A stretch of 64,000 nt of DNA from Pseudanabaena frigida (GTDB lineage Bacteria; Cyanobacteriota; Cyanobacteriia; Pseudanabaenales; Pseudanabaenaceae): the NCBI GenBank assembly GCA_003242085.1, contig QBML01000018.1, positions 29,725-93,724 of the forward strand, in the 5' to 3' direction. Positions 16,103 through 24,219 of the stretch are shown piece by piece. Position 1 is the first letter of the stretch. Each line of letters starts with the position of its first letter. A model generated the notes under the pieces. It saw only the letters and a program-made list of their open reading frames with translations, did no database searches and was not told the DNA's origin. The position numbers and the translations under genes are program-made.

Positions 16103-16810
16103 ATGTCGCTCTCACTTTCGCCATTGTCAATCGGGTTAGCAATATTAGGCGGCTTATTAACTGCTTTCTCACCATGCATTTTGCCGATTTTGCCGATCGT
16201 TGTTGGTAGATCTCTACAAACTCATCGCTATGGACCATTGGCTCTAGTGGCTGGATTGATTAGCGGGTTTGCGATCGCGGGTAGCTTGTTGGGAATTGCC
16301 AGTAACTGGCTCACAGGATTAAGCAATTTTATTCGGAATATCGCGATCGTCTTCCTCTTAGCTTTGGGAATGTTCTCAATCTTCCCAAAATGGAGCTATC
16401 TCTTAATAAGTAAAATATCTAGCAAATTTCCTGCATTTAAAGTAAAAGAACCAACCAAAGCCAACTTAGCAGGAGAATTTTGGTTAGGCTCACAACTCGG
16501 TCTACTATGGACACCTTGCGCTGGTCCCGTATTAGGAAGTATCTTAATTCTAGCCGCAGCTAATCACGAAATCTTCACCGCTTTCATTTTGCTGCTTGCC
16601 TATGGATTAGGGACAGGATTACCGATATTACTGCTTGCCTACGCAAGTCGTTACTTCAGTAAGTCATTTTTAAAACTGCGATCGCGCAGTCAAATTTTAC
16701 AAAAAGTTGGTGGTGTGATGATCTCGATTACCGCGATCGCCATTCTACTTGGCTGGGATGTAAAGATACAGCTTTGGTTAGCCCCATTTTTTCCGCCCTT
16801 ACCTCTATAA
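16103..16810 (+). CDS. ccdA: CcdA-type transmembrane thiol-redox transporter
   Basis: A 235-aa protein with six membrane helices. The two conserved Cys of the CcdA/DsbD core are in TAFSPCILPILP (near residue 25) and LLWTPCAGPVLG (near 138). The family carries reducing equivalents from cytoplasmic thioredoxin to extracytoplasmic thioredoxin-like proteins. The neighbour upstream is such a protein, and together they mirror the two domains of DipZ. It is distinct in context from the housekeeping CcdA of cytochrome c assembly, though it could serve TxlA too. Confidence 0.88.
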   Translation: MSLSLSPLSIGLAILGGLLTAFSPCILPILPIVVGRSLQTHRYGPLALVAGLISGFAIAGSLLGIASNWLTGLSNFIRNIAIVFLLALGMFSIFPKWSYLLISKISSKFPAFKVKEPTKANLAGEFWLGSQLGLLWTPCAGPVLGSILILAAANHEIFTAFILLLAYGLGTGLPILLLAYASRYFSKSFLKLRSRSQILQKVGGVMISITAIAILLGWDVKIQLWLAPFFPPLPL

Positions 16811-16827
16811 CAACTCTGTAACTAATT

Positions 16828-17412
16828 ATGAGTAAGAAACCTTCTCCTACACCAAAACAAGCGATCGCTGCAAAGTTGTTCCATTCCTTTAATTTGATCG
16901 CGCTCATTTTAATGACGGCTAGTGGACTGCAAATCTATAATGCCAATCCAGTTTTTGGTGGGCGTGCGGGTTGGCGATTTCCCAAAGAATTACTTTTAGG
17001 AGGATGGTTAGGAGCAGGTAGAAATTGGCATTTCGCCTCAATGTGGCTATTTTCCATGACATTGTTGATCTATGGACTTTACATTTTTATTTCGCGTCGT
17101 TGGAAGCATAAGTTTGCCTCAGATAAAGATATTCAAGCGCTCCAAGCTAAAAATCCTAAGCGCAAGACCTACGCTTGGCATCGCATTGCCTACACTGCGA
17201 TTATTCCAATTCTGATTTTGGCAATTCTCTCTGGTTTATGCATGTATAAACCCGTACAATTTGCATGGATTTCAGGATTATTCGGCAGTTGGCAAAACCT
17301 TCGCATCGCGCATTTCTTGACGATTCCGATCGTGCTTATCTTTGCGATCGTGCATATCTTTTTATCTTTCCGAGTTGGTGGTTTAAAGATGATTCGTTCT
17401 ATGTTTATTTAG
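16828..17412 (+). CDS. Cytochrome b561/Ni-hydrogenase-type membrane cytochrome b
   Basis: A 194-aa protein with four membrane helices and His residues suited to bind two haems: KLFHSFN near 19, RNWHFASM near 68, YAWHRIAY near 117 and IAHFL/VHIFL near 160-175. Such subunits move electrons between quinol and a periplasmic oxidoreductase. It lies 17 bases after ccdA and 58 before a sulfite-oxidase-fold molybdoenzyme, so it is probably that enzyme's membrane electron donor or acceptor (analogous in role, not in sequence, to MsrQ). Confidence 0.85.
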   Translation: MSKKPSPTPKQAIAAKLFHSFNLIALILMTASGLQIYNANPVFGGRAGWRFPKELLLGGWLGAGRNWHFASMWLFSMTLLIYGLYIFISRRWKHKFASDKDIQALQAKNPKRKTYAWHRIAYTAIIPILILAILSGLCMYKPVQFAWISGLFGSWQNLRIAHFLTIPIVLIFAIVHIFLSFRVGGLKMIRSMFI

Positions 17413-17470
17413 CTATTGGCTTTTAGCTTTTTCAAAAATCACTTAAAAGAATGCGTAGGATTATAAAAAA

Positions 17471-18232
17471 ATGCAATTTGATAAATATCAGCACCGTCGG
17501 TTTTCACGTCGCCAGTTAATGCAGTATGCCAGCTTATCGGGTATGGGCTTATTTTTGGGAAGTTGCTCTAGTGATTCTAGTCGAGTCAGCCCGATTTTTA
17601 AGCCACTCAACCAACAAGCGGGAAATGTGAAGGCTTTATTTGAGCCACTCAACCAAAGTATTGAAGAACTAATCTTTCAAGCAAAAAATCCTGCCCCAGA
17701 ATATCCAATTAGTGCGATCGAGCCTAACGCATTATTGATTAATTCCTTCGACACTACGCCTGTCATCGACCCTAATTCCTTTAAATTGATTATTGACGGT
17801 GAAGTGAATAATCCGATGCAACTAAGTATGAAGGATATTCAATCATTGCCATTGATTTCAATGGTGATCCGTCATATTTGTGTCGAAGGCTGGTCGGCGA
17901 TCGTACAGTGGGGCGGTGTGCGTTTATACGATCTCGCAAAGTTAGTGCAACCAAAAGCAGGAGCGCGTTATGTCTATTTTGAATCTGCCGACAACTATTA
18001 TGAAAGCTGGGATATAGCTTCAGCTTTACATCCACAAACGTTACTCGCTTATCAAAAGAATGGTCAACCAATGCCAGTTGAGAATGGCGCACCTCTTCGT
18101 TTGGCTTCTCCAATTAAGCTCGGCTATAAGCTCTCAAAATGGGTGATTCGCGTTCACTTTACAAATGAACTAGTCCAAAAACGTCTAGGTTATTGGGAAG
18201 ATGAAGGTTATGAATGGTTTGCTGGATTATAA
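17471..18232 (+). CDS. Sulfite-oxidase-fold molybdopterin oxidoreductase (MsrP/YedY-like)
   Basis: A 253-aa protein with a twin-arginine signal (RRFSRRQLMQYASLSGMGLFLGSC), probably exported folded and possibly lipidated at the Cys. The molybdopterin domain has the family active-site Cys in RHICVEGWSAIVQWGG (Mo ligand) and the block PLRLASPIKLGYKLSKWV. Family members include MsrP, which repairs methionine sulfoxide in the periplasm. The substrate here is unknown. The last 6 bases overlap the end of the convergent methyltransferase gene. Confidence 0.87.
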   Translation: MQFDKYQHRRFSRRQLMQYASLSGMGLFLGSCSSDSSRVSPIFKPLNQQAGNVKALFEPLNQSIEELIFQAKNPAPEYPISAIEPNALLINSFDTTPVIDPNSFKLIIDGEVNNPMQLSMKDIQSLPLISMVIRHICVEGWSAIVQWGGVRLYDLAKLVQPKAGARYVYFESADNYYESWDIASALHPQTLLAYQKNGQPMPVENGAPLRLASPIKLGYKLSKWVIRVHFTNELVQKRLGYWEDEGYEWFAGL

Positions 18233-19564
18233 GTTTGCGTATGCATTAGCAAATAAACTCATTTGCTCTATCTTGTTTTCAATAGAACTTACACAATTAT
18301 CTTTTTCAACCTTAGTTTTTAATTCAATGCTATTGAGTAATGCAATCAGACTTCTCCCTACAGCAAAAGCTAAGTTTACAGGGACTGCATTCCCAATCTG
18401 CTTATATTGGCTCGATATTGGACCAGAAAAATTCCAATCATCAGGGAATGTTTGAATACGGGCATACTCCCTCACCGTGAGAGGTCTACTTTCTTCAGGG
18501 TGACATCTTTCGGTTTGTTTTTGAGCGGGGCTACAAGTTAATGTTAGGCTTGGTTCATCCCATGCTAGTCTACGAGTCATTCCTGTCTTTCCTCCACCAA
18601 GAAAATAACTTCCTTGCATATATTCACGCTGTAAATCATCTGGCAAATTGCGCCAATAGCCGCCTTGAGGAACAAGCTTTAAGATTTCCGCTTTTCTTTT
18701 GGGATATTTCTGTCCAATAGACTCAGGTACATCATTTGGATAAAGTTCACCACCTTTGAGAGCATCTTTCAAGACATAAACTCGCTTGTAGGGTGAAGGC
18801 CATTGAAATTTTGCGTACTTCAATAAGTCATTACGAATACCAACCAGCATTAATCGCTCGCGCTTTTGCGGCACTTTATAGAAAATCGCTTTTAATACTC
18901 TCGGCTCAATTAACGTATATCCCAAACCAGAAATAACCGATTTAATTACTTCAATAGTCCTGCCATTGTCATGTTCGAGTAATCCTCTAACATTCTCCCC
19001 AAGAAAAACTTTTGGTTGAGATTCTTTAATTACACGGGCAAACTCAAAAAACAATGTTCCGCGCGTATCCTCAAACCCTAATTGATTGCCAGCATAAGAA
19101 AAAGCCTGACAAGGAAACCCGCCAGAAATAAAGTCAATCCCTTTAAAGGTCGTAAAATCTACATTCTGAATATCTCCTTCAATTACGTTCCACTCTGGTC
19201 TATTTTCTCTAAGTGTATTGCAAGCGTGCTTATCAAACTCATTTAGTGCAACAGCCTCAAATCCAGCCTTTTCAAGACCGATCGCTAATCCACCAGCACC
19301 AGCAAAAAGCTCAATAGATGAGAATTTTCTGACAGGTTTGATCTGGATTTCAGAATCCCAGTTAGAATTCAACATATCCCGAATTTCTTTAAACTCGGTT
19401 AATTGATCGATTCTGTATTGTTTTTTGCCCGAAATGCATGTAAAAGGTTTTATTTTGCCACTTTTTTCCCACTTTAATAATGTTGATTTGGAAACAGACA
19501 CAATATCCGCTAACAGTTCAGCATTGATGCTATTTTCATATATCGAAGTCATGAAACCCTGCAT
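18227..19564 (-). CDS. C5-cytosine DNA methyltransferase with N-terminal HTH
   Basis: A 445-aa m5C methyltransferase. Residues 10-60 look like a MerR-type helix-turn-helix (LLADIVSVSKSTLLKWEKSGKIKPF). Motif I is ELFAGAGGLAIGLEKAGF, motif IV is GGFPCQAFS with the catalytic Cys, motif VI is ENVRGL, motif VIII is PQKRERLMLVG and motif X is QIGNAVPVNLA. The target-recognition region precedes TFPDDW. The partner endonuclease gene is Eco47II-like, so the site may be GGWCC or GGNCC (inference). Start may be 19564 or the internal ATG at 19552; both overlap the endonuclease stop. Confidence 0.92.
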   Translation of the reverse strand: MQGFMTSIYENSINAELLADIVSVSKSTLLKWEKSGKIKPFTCISGKKQYRIDQLTEFKEIRDMLNSNWDSEIQIKPVRKFSSIELFAGAGGLAIGLEKAGFEAVALNEFDKHACNTLRENRPEWNVIEGDIQNVDFTTFKGIDFISGGFPCQAFSYAGNQLGFEDTRGTLFFEFARVIKESQPKVFLGENVRGLLEHDNGRTIEVIKSVISGLGYTLIEPRVLKAIFYKVPQKRERLMLVGIRNDLLKYAKFQWPSPYKRVYVLKDALKGGELYPNDVPESIGQKYPKRKAEILKLVPQGGYWRNLPDDLQREYMQGSYFLGGGKTGMTRRLAWDEPSLTLTCSPAQKQTERCHPEESRPLTVREYARIQTFPDDWNFSGPISSQYKQIGNAVPVNLAFAVGRSLIALLNSIELKTKVEKDNCVSSIENKIEQMSLFANAYANL

Positions 19565-20279
19565 ATTTACGAAATGACAATAAATAGATACTCTTTAGGA
19601 GATTGTTATCAATCTCTTTTAATTCGTTCACTACTGTATTTGACTTCTCAGAAAGTTTAACATTGGAAACAACATCTTCGATTATCCTAGGTAACGCAGT
19701 ACATAATTTCTTAAAAGCTAATTTATCATCCGTAACAATTTCATAAAATTTGTCAATCGAGACTCTACGAATTTTTTCATGTGAGACTTTATTTTTATCA
19801 ATACTCACAGTCCATTGTATATTTTGGCTATTAGAAGCGATGACTTCAACTAACATACAAGTGGCATTAGGATCTTTTATCAGTGTATCTTGCATTCGCA
19901 TGTATGTATTTTTGGAAGATGATAAATTCATAGTGTTATGCTTGTTTTTCATTTCTACATAAACCTTCTTCGATTCATTTATAACGTCATACCCCTGACT
20001 TGGCACAGTCCATCCATTACCAAGAAACTTAAAAATATTCTGATGAAAATAACCTATGTGGTTTGTGTTGCTCTTATCTAACTATCTAATGATTTCGCTC
20101 TCAAGAACATCTTCAATATCTTTTTTGTATACTTTTGAATCAAATGTCAGTTTTACTGGATCAATTAAGTTACTGTTAAATTCTGCTAGATCGATCTGAA
20201 ATCGATATTTCATTACAGTATCTTTTACATGCTGGAAAATATCATCATCACTGATAAATCCTAAATTGTATTTTTTCAT
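19536..20279 (-). pseudogene. Eco47II/Sau96I-family restriction endonuclease interrupted by in-frame TAG
   Basis: Two ORFs (20082-20279 and 19536-20006) are one gene. Reading straight through in the same frame gives ...ESEIIR-TAG-LDKSNTNHIGYFHQNIFKFLGNGWTVPSQGYDV..., a continuous Eco47II-family protein of 247 codons plus stop with no frameshift. By recall of the family, the TAG replaces what is normally a Gln codon (CAG to TAG, codon 67). The C-terminal part has YVEMKNKHNTMN, ATCMLVEVIA and HEKIRRVSIDKFYE. As written the enzyme is truncated after 66 residues, leaving an orphan methyltransferase unless the amber codon is suppressed. Confidence 0.88.
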
Positions 20280-20694
20280 TTTTCTAGTTAATTAAAATCA
20301 AATGAAACCTTAAACAACATACTAGACATAGTTTGTTATTCTAATCAAACTATAAAAGTTTTAGATAAATAATTAAGTTTTCGCTTAATCATTTTACTCT
20401 ATTTTTTCTCTTTTACATTTCATGCATATAGAGGAGGCTAAGATCGCTCTTGATGCATTATGTAAGAACTATCCATCTTTCTTGATATTCAAAGGACTAA
20501 GAACGAAATCGCATTTTTATATTAATCTTGCACTTCAGAAAGCATTATAATTAAAATGAGTATTGAAACATCTATCCACAATTAGACCTCTTGCATAAAG
20601 AGCAATACTTTTAGGAGGGGTTTAGAAAGACGATTGAGACGCATCAGATCGTAACTAATGAGATTTATCGCCCTAGCAGTAGGGAAAATGAAAA
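20280..20694. other. 415-base intergenic region
   Basis: AT-rich. It should contain the promoter of the restriction-modification genes (left part) and of the cyclase (right part). It holds a possible 42-codon ORF (20422-20550) and two small stems: CTCTT GCATA AAGAG near 20591, and CCCTA GCAG TAGGG near 20670. No RNA gene is recognised. Confidence 0.5.
20422..20550 (+). CDS. Possible 42-aa small protein, unrecognised
   Basis: ATG to TAA encodes MHIEEAKIALDALCKNYPSFLIF and so on, ending LALQKAL. The composition looks coding-like (mixed charge, amphipathic helices), but there is no clear ribosome-binding site and no family is recognised. It could be a remnant of a larger gene or chance. Confidence 0.25.
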   Translation: MHIEEAKIALDALCKNYPSFLIFKGLRTKSHFYINLALQKAL

Positions 20695-21789
20695 ATGCTA
20701 AAACTCTTCAATTCATCTAAAGATAAGACAAACAATGCGATCGCCAAAGCGGTAAAATCCTTAACTCAACATGGAATCAGTGAAACAGAACAGGAGAATT
20801 TCATTGCTTTCTTACAAAGCGAAGACAACCGCTCTCTCTACCATACAAATCCACGCCTGATTGCCGATCGGTTGAAGCTCTCAGAGCGCGATACATTAAA
20901 ACTTTTAGTAGCATCCTTAAAGGAAGGAATTGTCACTCTTAATTGGGACATCCAATGTCCAGTATGTCAGGGGGTTGATTTTGCAGCAACTCAATTATGC
21001 GATCTCAGGACATTGCATGTTTGTCCTGTGTGTTTTCACAAGCACGAGTCAGATGCCGATCGGCAAGTACGAGTTACATTTAGCATCGATGAAAGACTGC
21101 GATCGCTACCCAAAGAAGCAGACGATCCAGCATTTCGCAATCATGTTGATGCCCAGTACGGAGTAGTTTCAGGACATCGACTCTTAACCTTACAAATGTT
21201 TCGCGAGCTATTCCCCCGTGAAACCATCCCGCCAAATGAAAGCTTACTGATTCGACAAGTCACAATTTTATTCACCGATTTAGCTGGTTCAACAGCTCTC
21301 TACAGCCAACAAGGAGATTCCCAAGCCTATAGCCTAGTCAATCAACATTTTAATCTTCTCTTTGAAATTGTCGATCAACATAATGGCGCGGTAATTAAAA
21401 CGATTGGCGACGCAATTATGGCAACCTTTACTTCGCCCGATGACGGGCTAAAAGCAGCGATCGCAATGCAAGCAAGAATGCAGAGTTTCAATCAGAGTAT
21501 TCAATCTTCAGAGCATCAACTAATTCTTAAAATAGGTGTCCATGCAGGGCCTTGTATTAGTGTCAACCTCAACGATCGCAATGACTACTTTGGCACTACG
21601 GTGAATACTGCGGCAAGAGTCCAAGGTCTCAGTCAAGGCAATGACATCGTATTCACCGCATCGTTACGCAATCAAGCGCAGGCGATCGAATCTATAAAAC
21701 ACTACATTAGCGAACAGAGTTCTGTTAATTTAAAAGGCTTAAGCGAACCAATAGTAGTTTTTCGGATGAAGGCTAATCATAAAATTTGA
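20695..21789 (+). CDS. Class III adenylate/guanylate cyclase with Zn-ribbon N-terminus
   Basis: A 364-aa protein. Residues 1-80 look helical (possible winged-helix). A CPVC...CPVC pair (about residues 82-116) should form a zinc ribbon. The C-terminal half is a class III cyclase domain: VTILFTDLAGST (first metal Asp), IKTIGDAIMATF (second metal Asp) and FGTTVNTAARVQGLSQG (Asn/Arg transition-state region). It would make cAMP or cGMP in the cytoplasm. The layout matches cyclases with a DUF5939-like N-terminus. It has no membrane segment or GAF/PAS sensor. The start ATG follows GGGAAAATGAAAA. Confidence 0.87.
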   Translation: MLKLFNSSKDKTNNAIAKAVKSLTQHGISETEQENFIAFLQSEDNRSLYHTNPRLIADRLKLSERDTLKLLVASLKEGIVTLNWDIQCPVCQGVDFAATQLCDLRTLHVCPVCFHKHESDADRQVRVTFSIDERLRSLPKEADDPAFRNHVDAQYGVVSGHRLLTLQMFRELFPRETIPPNESLLIRQVTILFTDLAGSTALYSQQGDSQAYSLVNQHFNLLFEIVDQHNGAVIKTIGDAIMATFTSPDDGLKAAIAMQARMQSFNQSIQSSEHQLILKIGVHAGPCISVNLNDRNDYFGTTVNTAARVQGLSQGNDIVFTASLRNQAQAIESIKHYISEQSSVNLKGLSEPIVVFRMKANHKI

Positions 21790-21805
21790 GATGTCATTAG
21801 AACCA

Positions 21806-21856
21806 CAAGAGATTTTTTAAAAGTGTTGATTCGCAACACTTTTAAAAAATCTCTTG
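21806..21856. repeat. Palindrome of GTGTTG/CAACAC family (23-bp stem)
   Basis: CAAGAGATTTTTTAAAAGTG leads the left arm; the loop is ATTCG. The inner part is nearly identical to the palindrome at 56078 and related to those at 2352 and 60188. Confidence 0.82.
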
Positions 21857-21907
21857 CTTCGGGTTTAATCATAGATCGCTATGAGATTGCAGATGGAGTT
21901 TAAAATC

Positions 21908-22432
21908 ATGTCTAATCTAACTGAGAAGCCTAAAGCAGATTCCAAGAGCGTAAATTTAAAACGATTACTTTTATTCTCAGGACTTGGTGCTATCCCAATT
22001 GGAATTGCGGTATGTTTTATCTATGTTCCACCTAGTTGCGCTTGTCGCGATCGAGGCATAGATGCTTCTGGCGCTTACATCCGTGCTCAACAAGCATATT
22101 CCTTAGAACATAAAACTTTTACTAGTTCCTATCAATCTTTGGGTATTAAGGAGATACCTACACAAACACCTCTCTTCAATATTTCGACAGAAGTCAGTAA
22201 GGATAAAGTAGTCGTATATGGAACGCCACGAGATGTACCTACAGACTTGTTTCGATTAGGACTCACCAAAGCCGAAACTCGTAGTTTTGTGAATGCAGCT
22301 TTCTATGACAAAAAAAGCCAAACACCTATTTCTATATCTTGCGTATCTGAGAAAAGCACATTAGAGAAACCTCCAACCCCTGCTTTTAATGGAGAGAAAT
22401 TGACTTGTCCTGTTGGTTTCACAAGTAAATAA
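21908..22432 (+). CDS. Type IV pilin-like (G/H) single-pass protein
   Basis: A 174-aa protein with one transmembrane segment near the N-terminus (LLLFSGLGAIPIGIAVCFIYV, about 22-42). An extracytoplasmic domain follows with ASGAYIRAQQAYSLEHKTFTSSYQSLGI, the signature of cyanobacterial pilin-like G/H proteins. It lacks the GFTLIEL prepilin cleavage motif, so it may be a membrane-anchored relative rather than an assembled pilin. The ATG at 21908 has GGAG about 9 bases upstream, whereas the ORF-track start at 21881 has none. Confidence 0.68.
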   Translation: MSNLTEKPKADSKSVNLKRLLLFSGLGAIPIGIAVCFIYVPPSCACRDRGIDASGAYIRAQQAYSLEHKTFTSSYQSLGIKEIPTQTPLFNISTEVSKDKVVVYGTPRDVPTDLFRLGLTKAETRSFVNAAFYDKKSQTPISISCVSEKSTLEKPPTPAFNGEKLTCPVGFTSK

Positions 22433-22463
22433 CGACTTGCCGCTATTCGCGAACAAAAAAGCC

Positions 22464-22514
22464 TCAATCAACCATTGAGAGCATTTCTCTGAAATGCTCT
22501 CAATGGTTGATTGA
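22464..22514. terminator. 24-bp perfect palindrome after pilin-like gene
   Basis: TCAATCAACCATTGAGAGCA leads the left arm; the loop is TCT. It is followed by TTTGATTTAAGCACAAAGTACTG, which resembles the flank of the palindrome at 60188 (TTTAAGCGCAAAGCGCTG). The gap 22433-22824 otherwise holds the pntA promoter and leader. Confidence 0.75.
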
Positions 22515-22712
22515 TTTGATTTAAGCACAAAGTACTGTCTCTCTTTTTTGATTTCGCGATCGCTGAGAAGCATAAAAGTTAGATTCATTGTAAATTTTCC
22601 TTTCTCATACAATAAAGATTATCTAAAGAATTGATTAGAGAAAGACGATTGCAAACTTAAATAAGTTTACATATTTATAGTCAAACAGTAGTTTATAGAA
22701 ATTTTACAACTT

Positions 22713-22771
22713 AATGAAGTTCGAGTAATGCCCTCGTCGCAAGTGGGAGACATCACTCCATTAGCTTCATT
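22713..22771 (+). promoter_or_regulatory. Possible structured leader upstream of pntA
   Basis: AATGAAG and CTTCATT enclose a second inverted pair (TAATG/CATTA) and a GC-rich loop, about 54 bases before the pntA start. No known riboswitch class is recognised. Confidence 0.3.
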
Positions 22772-22824
22772 TGATTGTAAAGCACTGTATACACTATTAG
22801 AAATGAGTGAACTAAGGTGCATGA

Positions 22825-23697
22825 ATGAAGATAGGCGTTATCAAGGAAATAGAATTTGGAGAACGTAGGGTAGCTCTAATTCCTGAAGTGGTAGGTCGTT
22901 TGGTCAAAAATGGTTTAGAAGTTTTGATCGAAAGTCATGCTGGTGAATCATCTTTTTTTGCGAATGATACTTATGAAGAAGTCGGAGCCAAGATTATTAC
23001 AGATAAAAGTATTCTGATTAATGAGTCGGACATTTTATTAAAAGTGGGCGCACCTCGCGAAGAAGAGGTAAATATGTTCAAACAAGGGCAAATTACCATC
23101 GGATTTCTCAATCCTCTAGGTAGACCCGAACTGATTCGCCGCCTCGCGCATCAAGGTGTGACAGCGATGAGCATGGAAATGATCCCACGCAGCAGTCGGG
23201 CGCAGAGTATGGACGCACTATCTTCGCAAGCTTCGATCGCTGGTTACAAAGCAGTTCTCATTGCCGCAGCAGCATTACCCAAATATCTCCCGATGCTGAC
23301 GACAGCAGCAGGCACAATCCCACCCGCAAAGGTGGTGGTGTTGGGCGCAGGTGTGGCAGGGCTTCAGGCGATCGCTACAGCTCGTCGTCTCGGCGCACAG
23401 GTTGAAGCTTACGATATCCGTCCCGCAGTGCGGGAAGAAGTCCAGAGTCTCGGTGCAAAATTTATTGACGTGTTTTTAGAAGAAGATACTACTGTTCATG
23501 CCTCGGCGACGAAGAGCATTCGCAGATGTAACTTTGCTAGTTTTCTCATTATTAAAAAAGTTGTCTTGAGTGAAAGTACGGAACTTTGGATATTCAGGTG
23601 CTTCAGGGGCAGGAATATTCAAAGCATTCAGTACCATAACCATGCTAGCTACCCCGCAAAAAGCTTGATTTTGCTGCGTGATAAAGTGAATACTTAA
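22825..23697 (+). pseudogene. pntA: Truncated pntA fused to antisense phytochelatin-synthase sequence
   Basis: The first 223 codons are identical to the intact pntA at 46318, including the Rossmann motif GAGVAGLQAIATARRLGA. After ...LEEDTT the duplication junction replaces the rest with 67 residues read from the antisense of phytochelatin synthase (VHASATKSIRRC...). The conserved C-terminal NAD-site region (GGYAKE..., QGGNCEGTEAG) is lost and no pntA2/pntB follows, so a functional transhydrogenase subunit is not expected. The promoter is intact and would drive transcription against the truncated phytochelatin synthase. Confidence 0.9.
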
Positions 23698-23865
23698 AGG
23701 GAAGTAATCAGTTCTATTCTCACTGTTAATTAATAACTTTTCCTCATCCACAGAGTTAAATGGAATTAAATTTGAGGGGAGTTCGAGGGTTTGGGCAAGT
23801 GAACTAGAACCTGTAATCGACAAGCTCAGAATCAAAGCTTGGATAGTAATTGCAAAAAGTTTCAT
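23476..23865 (-). pseudogene. Phytochelatin synthase truncated at the duplication junction
   Basis: It is identical to the gene at 1-372 for 124 codons (signal peptide plus catalytic-Cys region). It then reads SSIFF and stops inside antisense pntA. The half with the expected catalytic His and Asp is absent, so this copy cannot be active. Confidence 0.9.
23491..23497. other. Duplication junction (pntA'/phytochelatin synthase')
   Basis: ACT from pntA is followed directly by GTTC from the antisense of the phytochelatin-synthase gene. In the intact pntA the same ACT is followed by GCCA, so at least the G is shared. No mobile-element end or inserted sequence is visible. This is compatible with microhomology-mediated or illegitimate recombination, or with an assembly join. 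Confidence 0.9.
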
Positions 23866-23964
23866 ACACTTTATTTTGAACAATTAATCATTTGGTGAAA
23901 AGTGAAAAGCTCGGCTACTGGTTTGAGGAAATCTTGCCAAGATTATATAGCTATAGACATTTCA

Positions 23965-24015
23965 AAACCCAAGAGAGAGTTGCGGCGGTTCACGCCGCAA
24001 CTCTCTCTTGGGTTT
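23965..24015. repeat. Second copy of the 472-522 palindrome
   Basis: Identical by duplication. Confidence 0.8.
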
Positions 24016-24078
24016 GGGGTTTGTTTGTCCTTAATAATTGGCTACCGCTATAAGTAGCTCAGCATAAATAAACTTAGA

Positions 24079-24113
24079 AGTGTATGTCGCCCACATAGAG
24101 GGCAACATACACT
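24079..24113. repeat. Second copy of the 586-620 dyad
   Basis: Identical by duplication. Confidence 0.5.
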
Positions 24114-24219
24114 TGAGTCACTTAAATATGTTACATAAAATACAAAAAACTGGCAGATAAAGAAATATTGATTATGATTAGAACAATGCCAAATAAAACA
24201 TAATCGAAAAGAGACATCA

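Larger units (their letters stand above)
1..23493. repeat. Left copy of 23,493-bp direct tandem duplication
   Basis: Every ORF between 555 and 22612 reappears 23,493 bases downstream with an identical translation, and the intergenic hairpins I compared are also identical. The unit runs from inside a phytochelatin-synthase gene to inside pntA. No transposase, integrase or long repeat lies at the ends. Only one base (G) is visibly shared at the breakpoints, because the sequence left of base 1 is not in the window. Confidence 0.97.

Noticed and set aside
22825-23697. 290-aa PntA as a genuine second isoform
   Set aside because: The last 67 residues come from the antisense of another gene exactly from the duplication junction.
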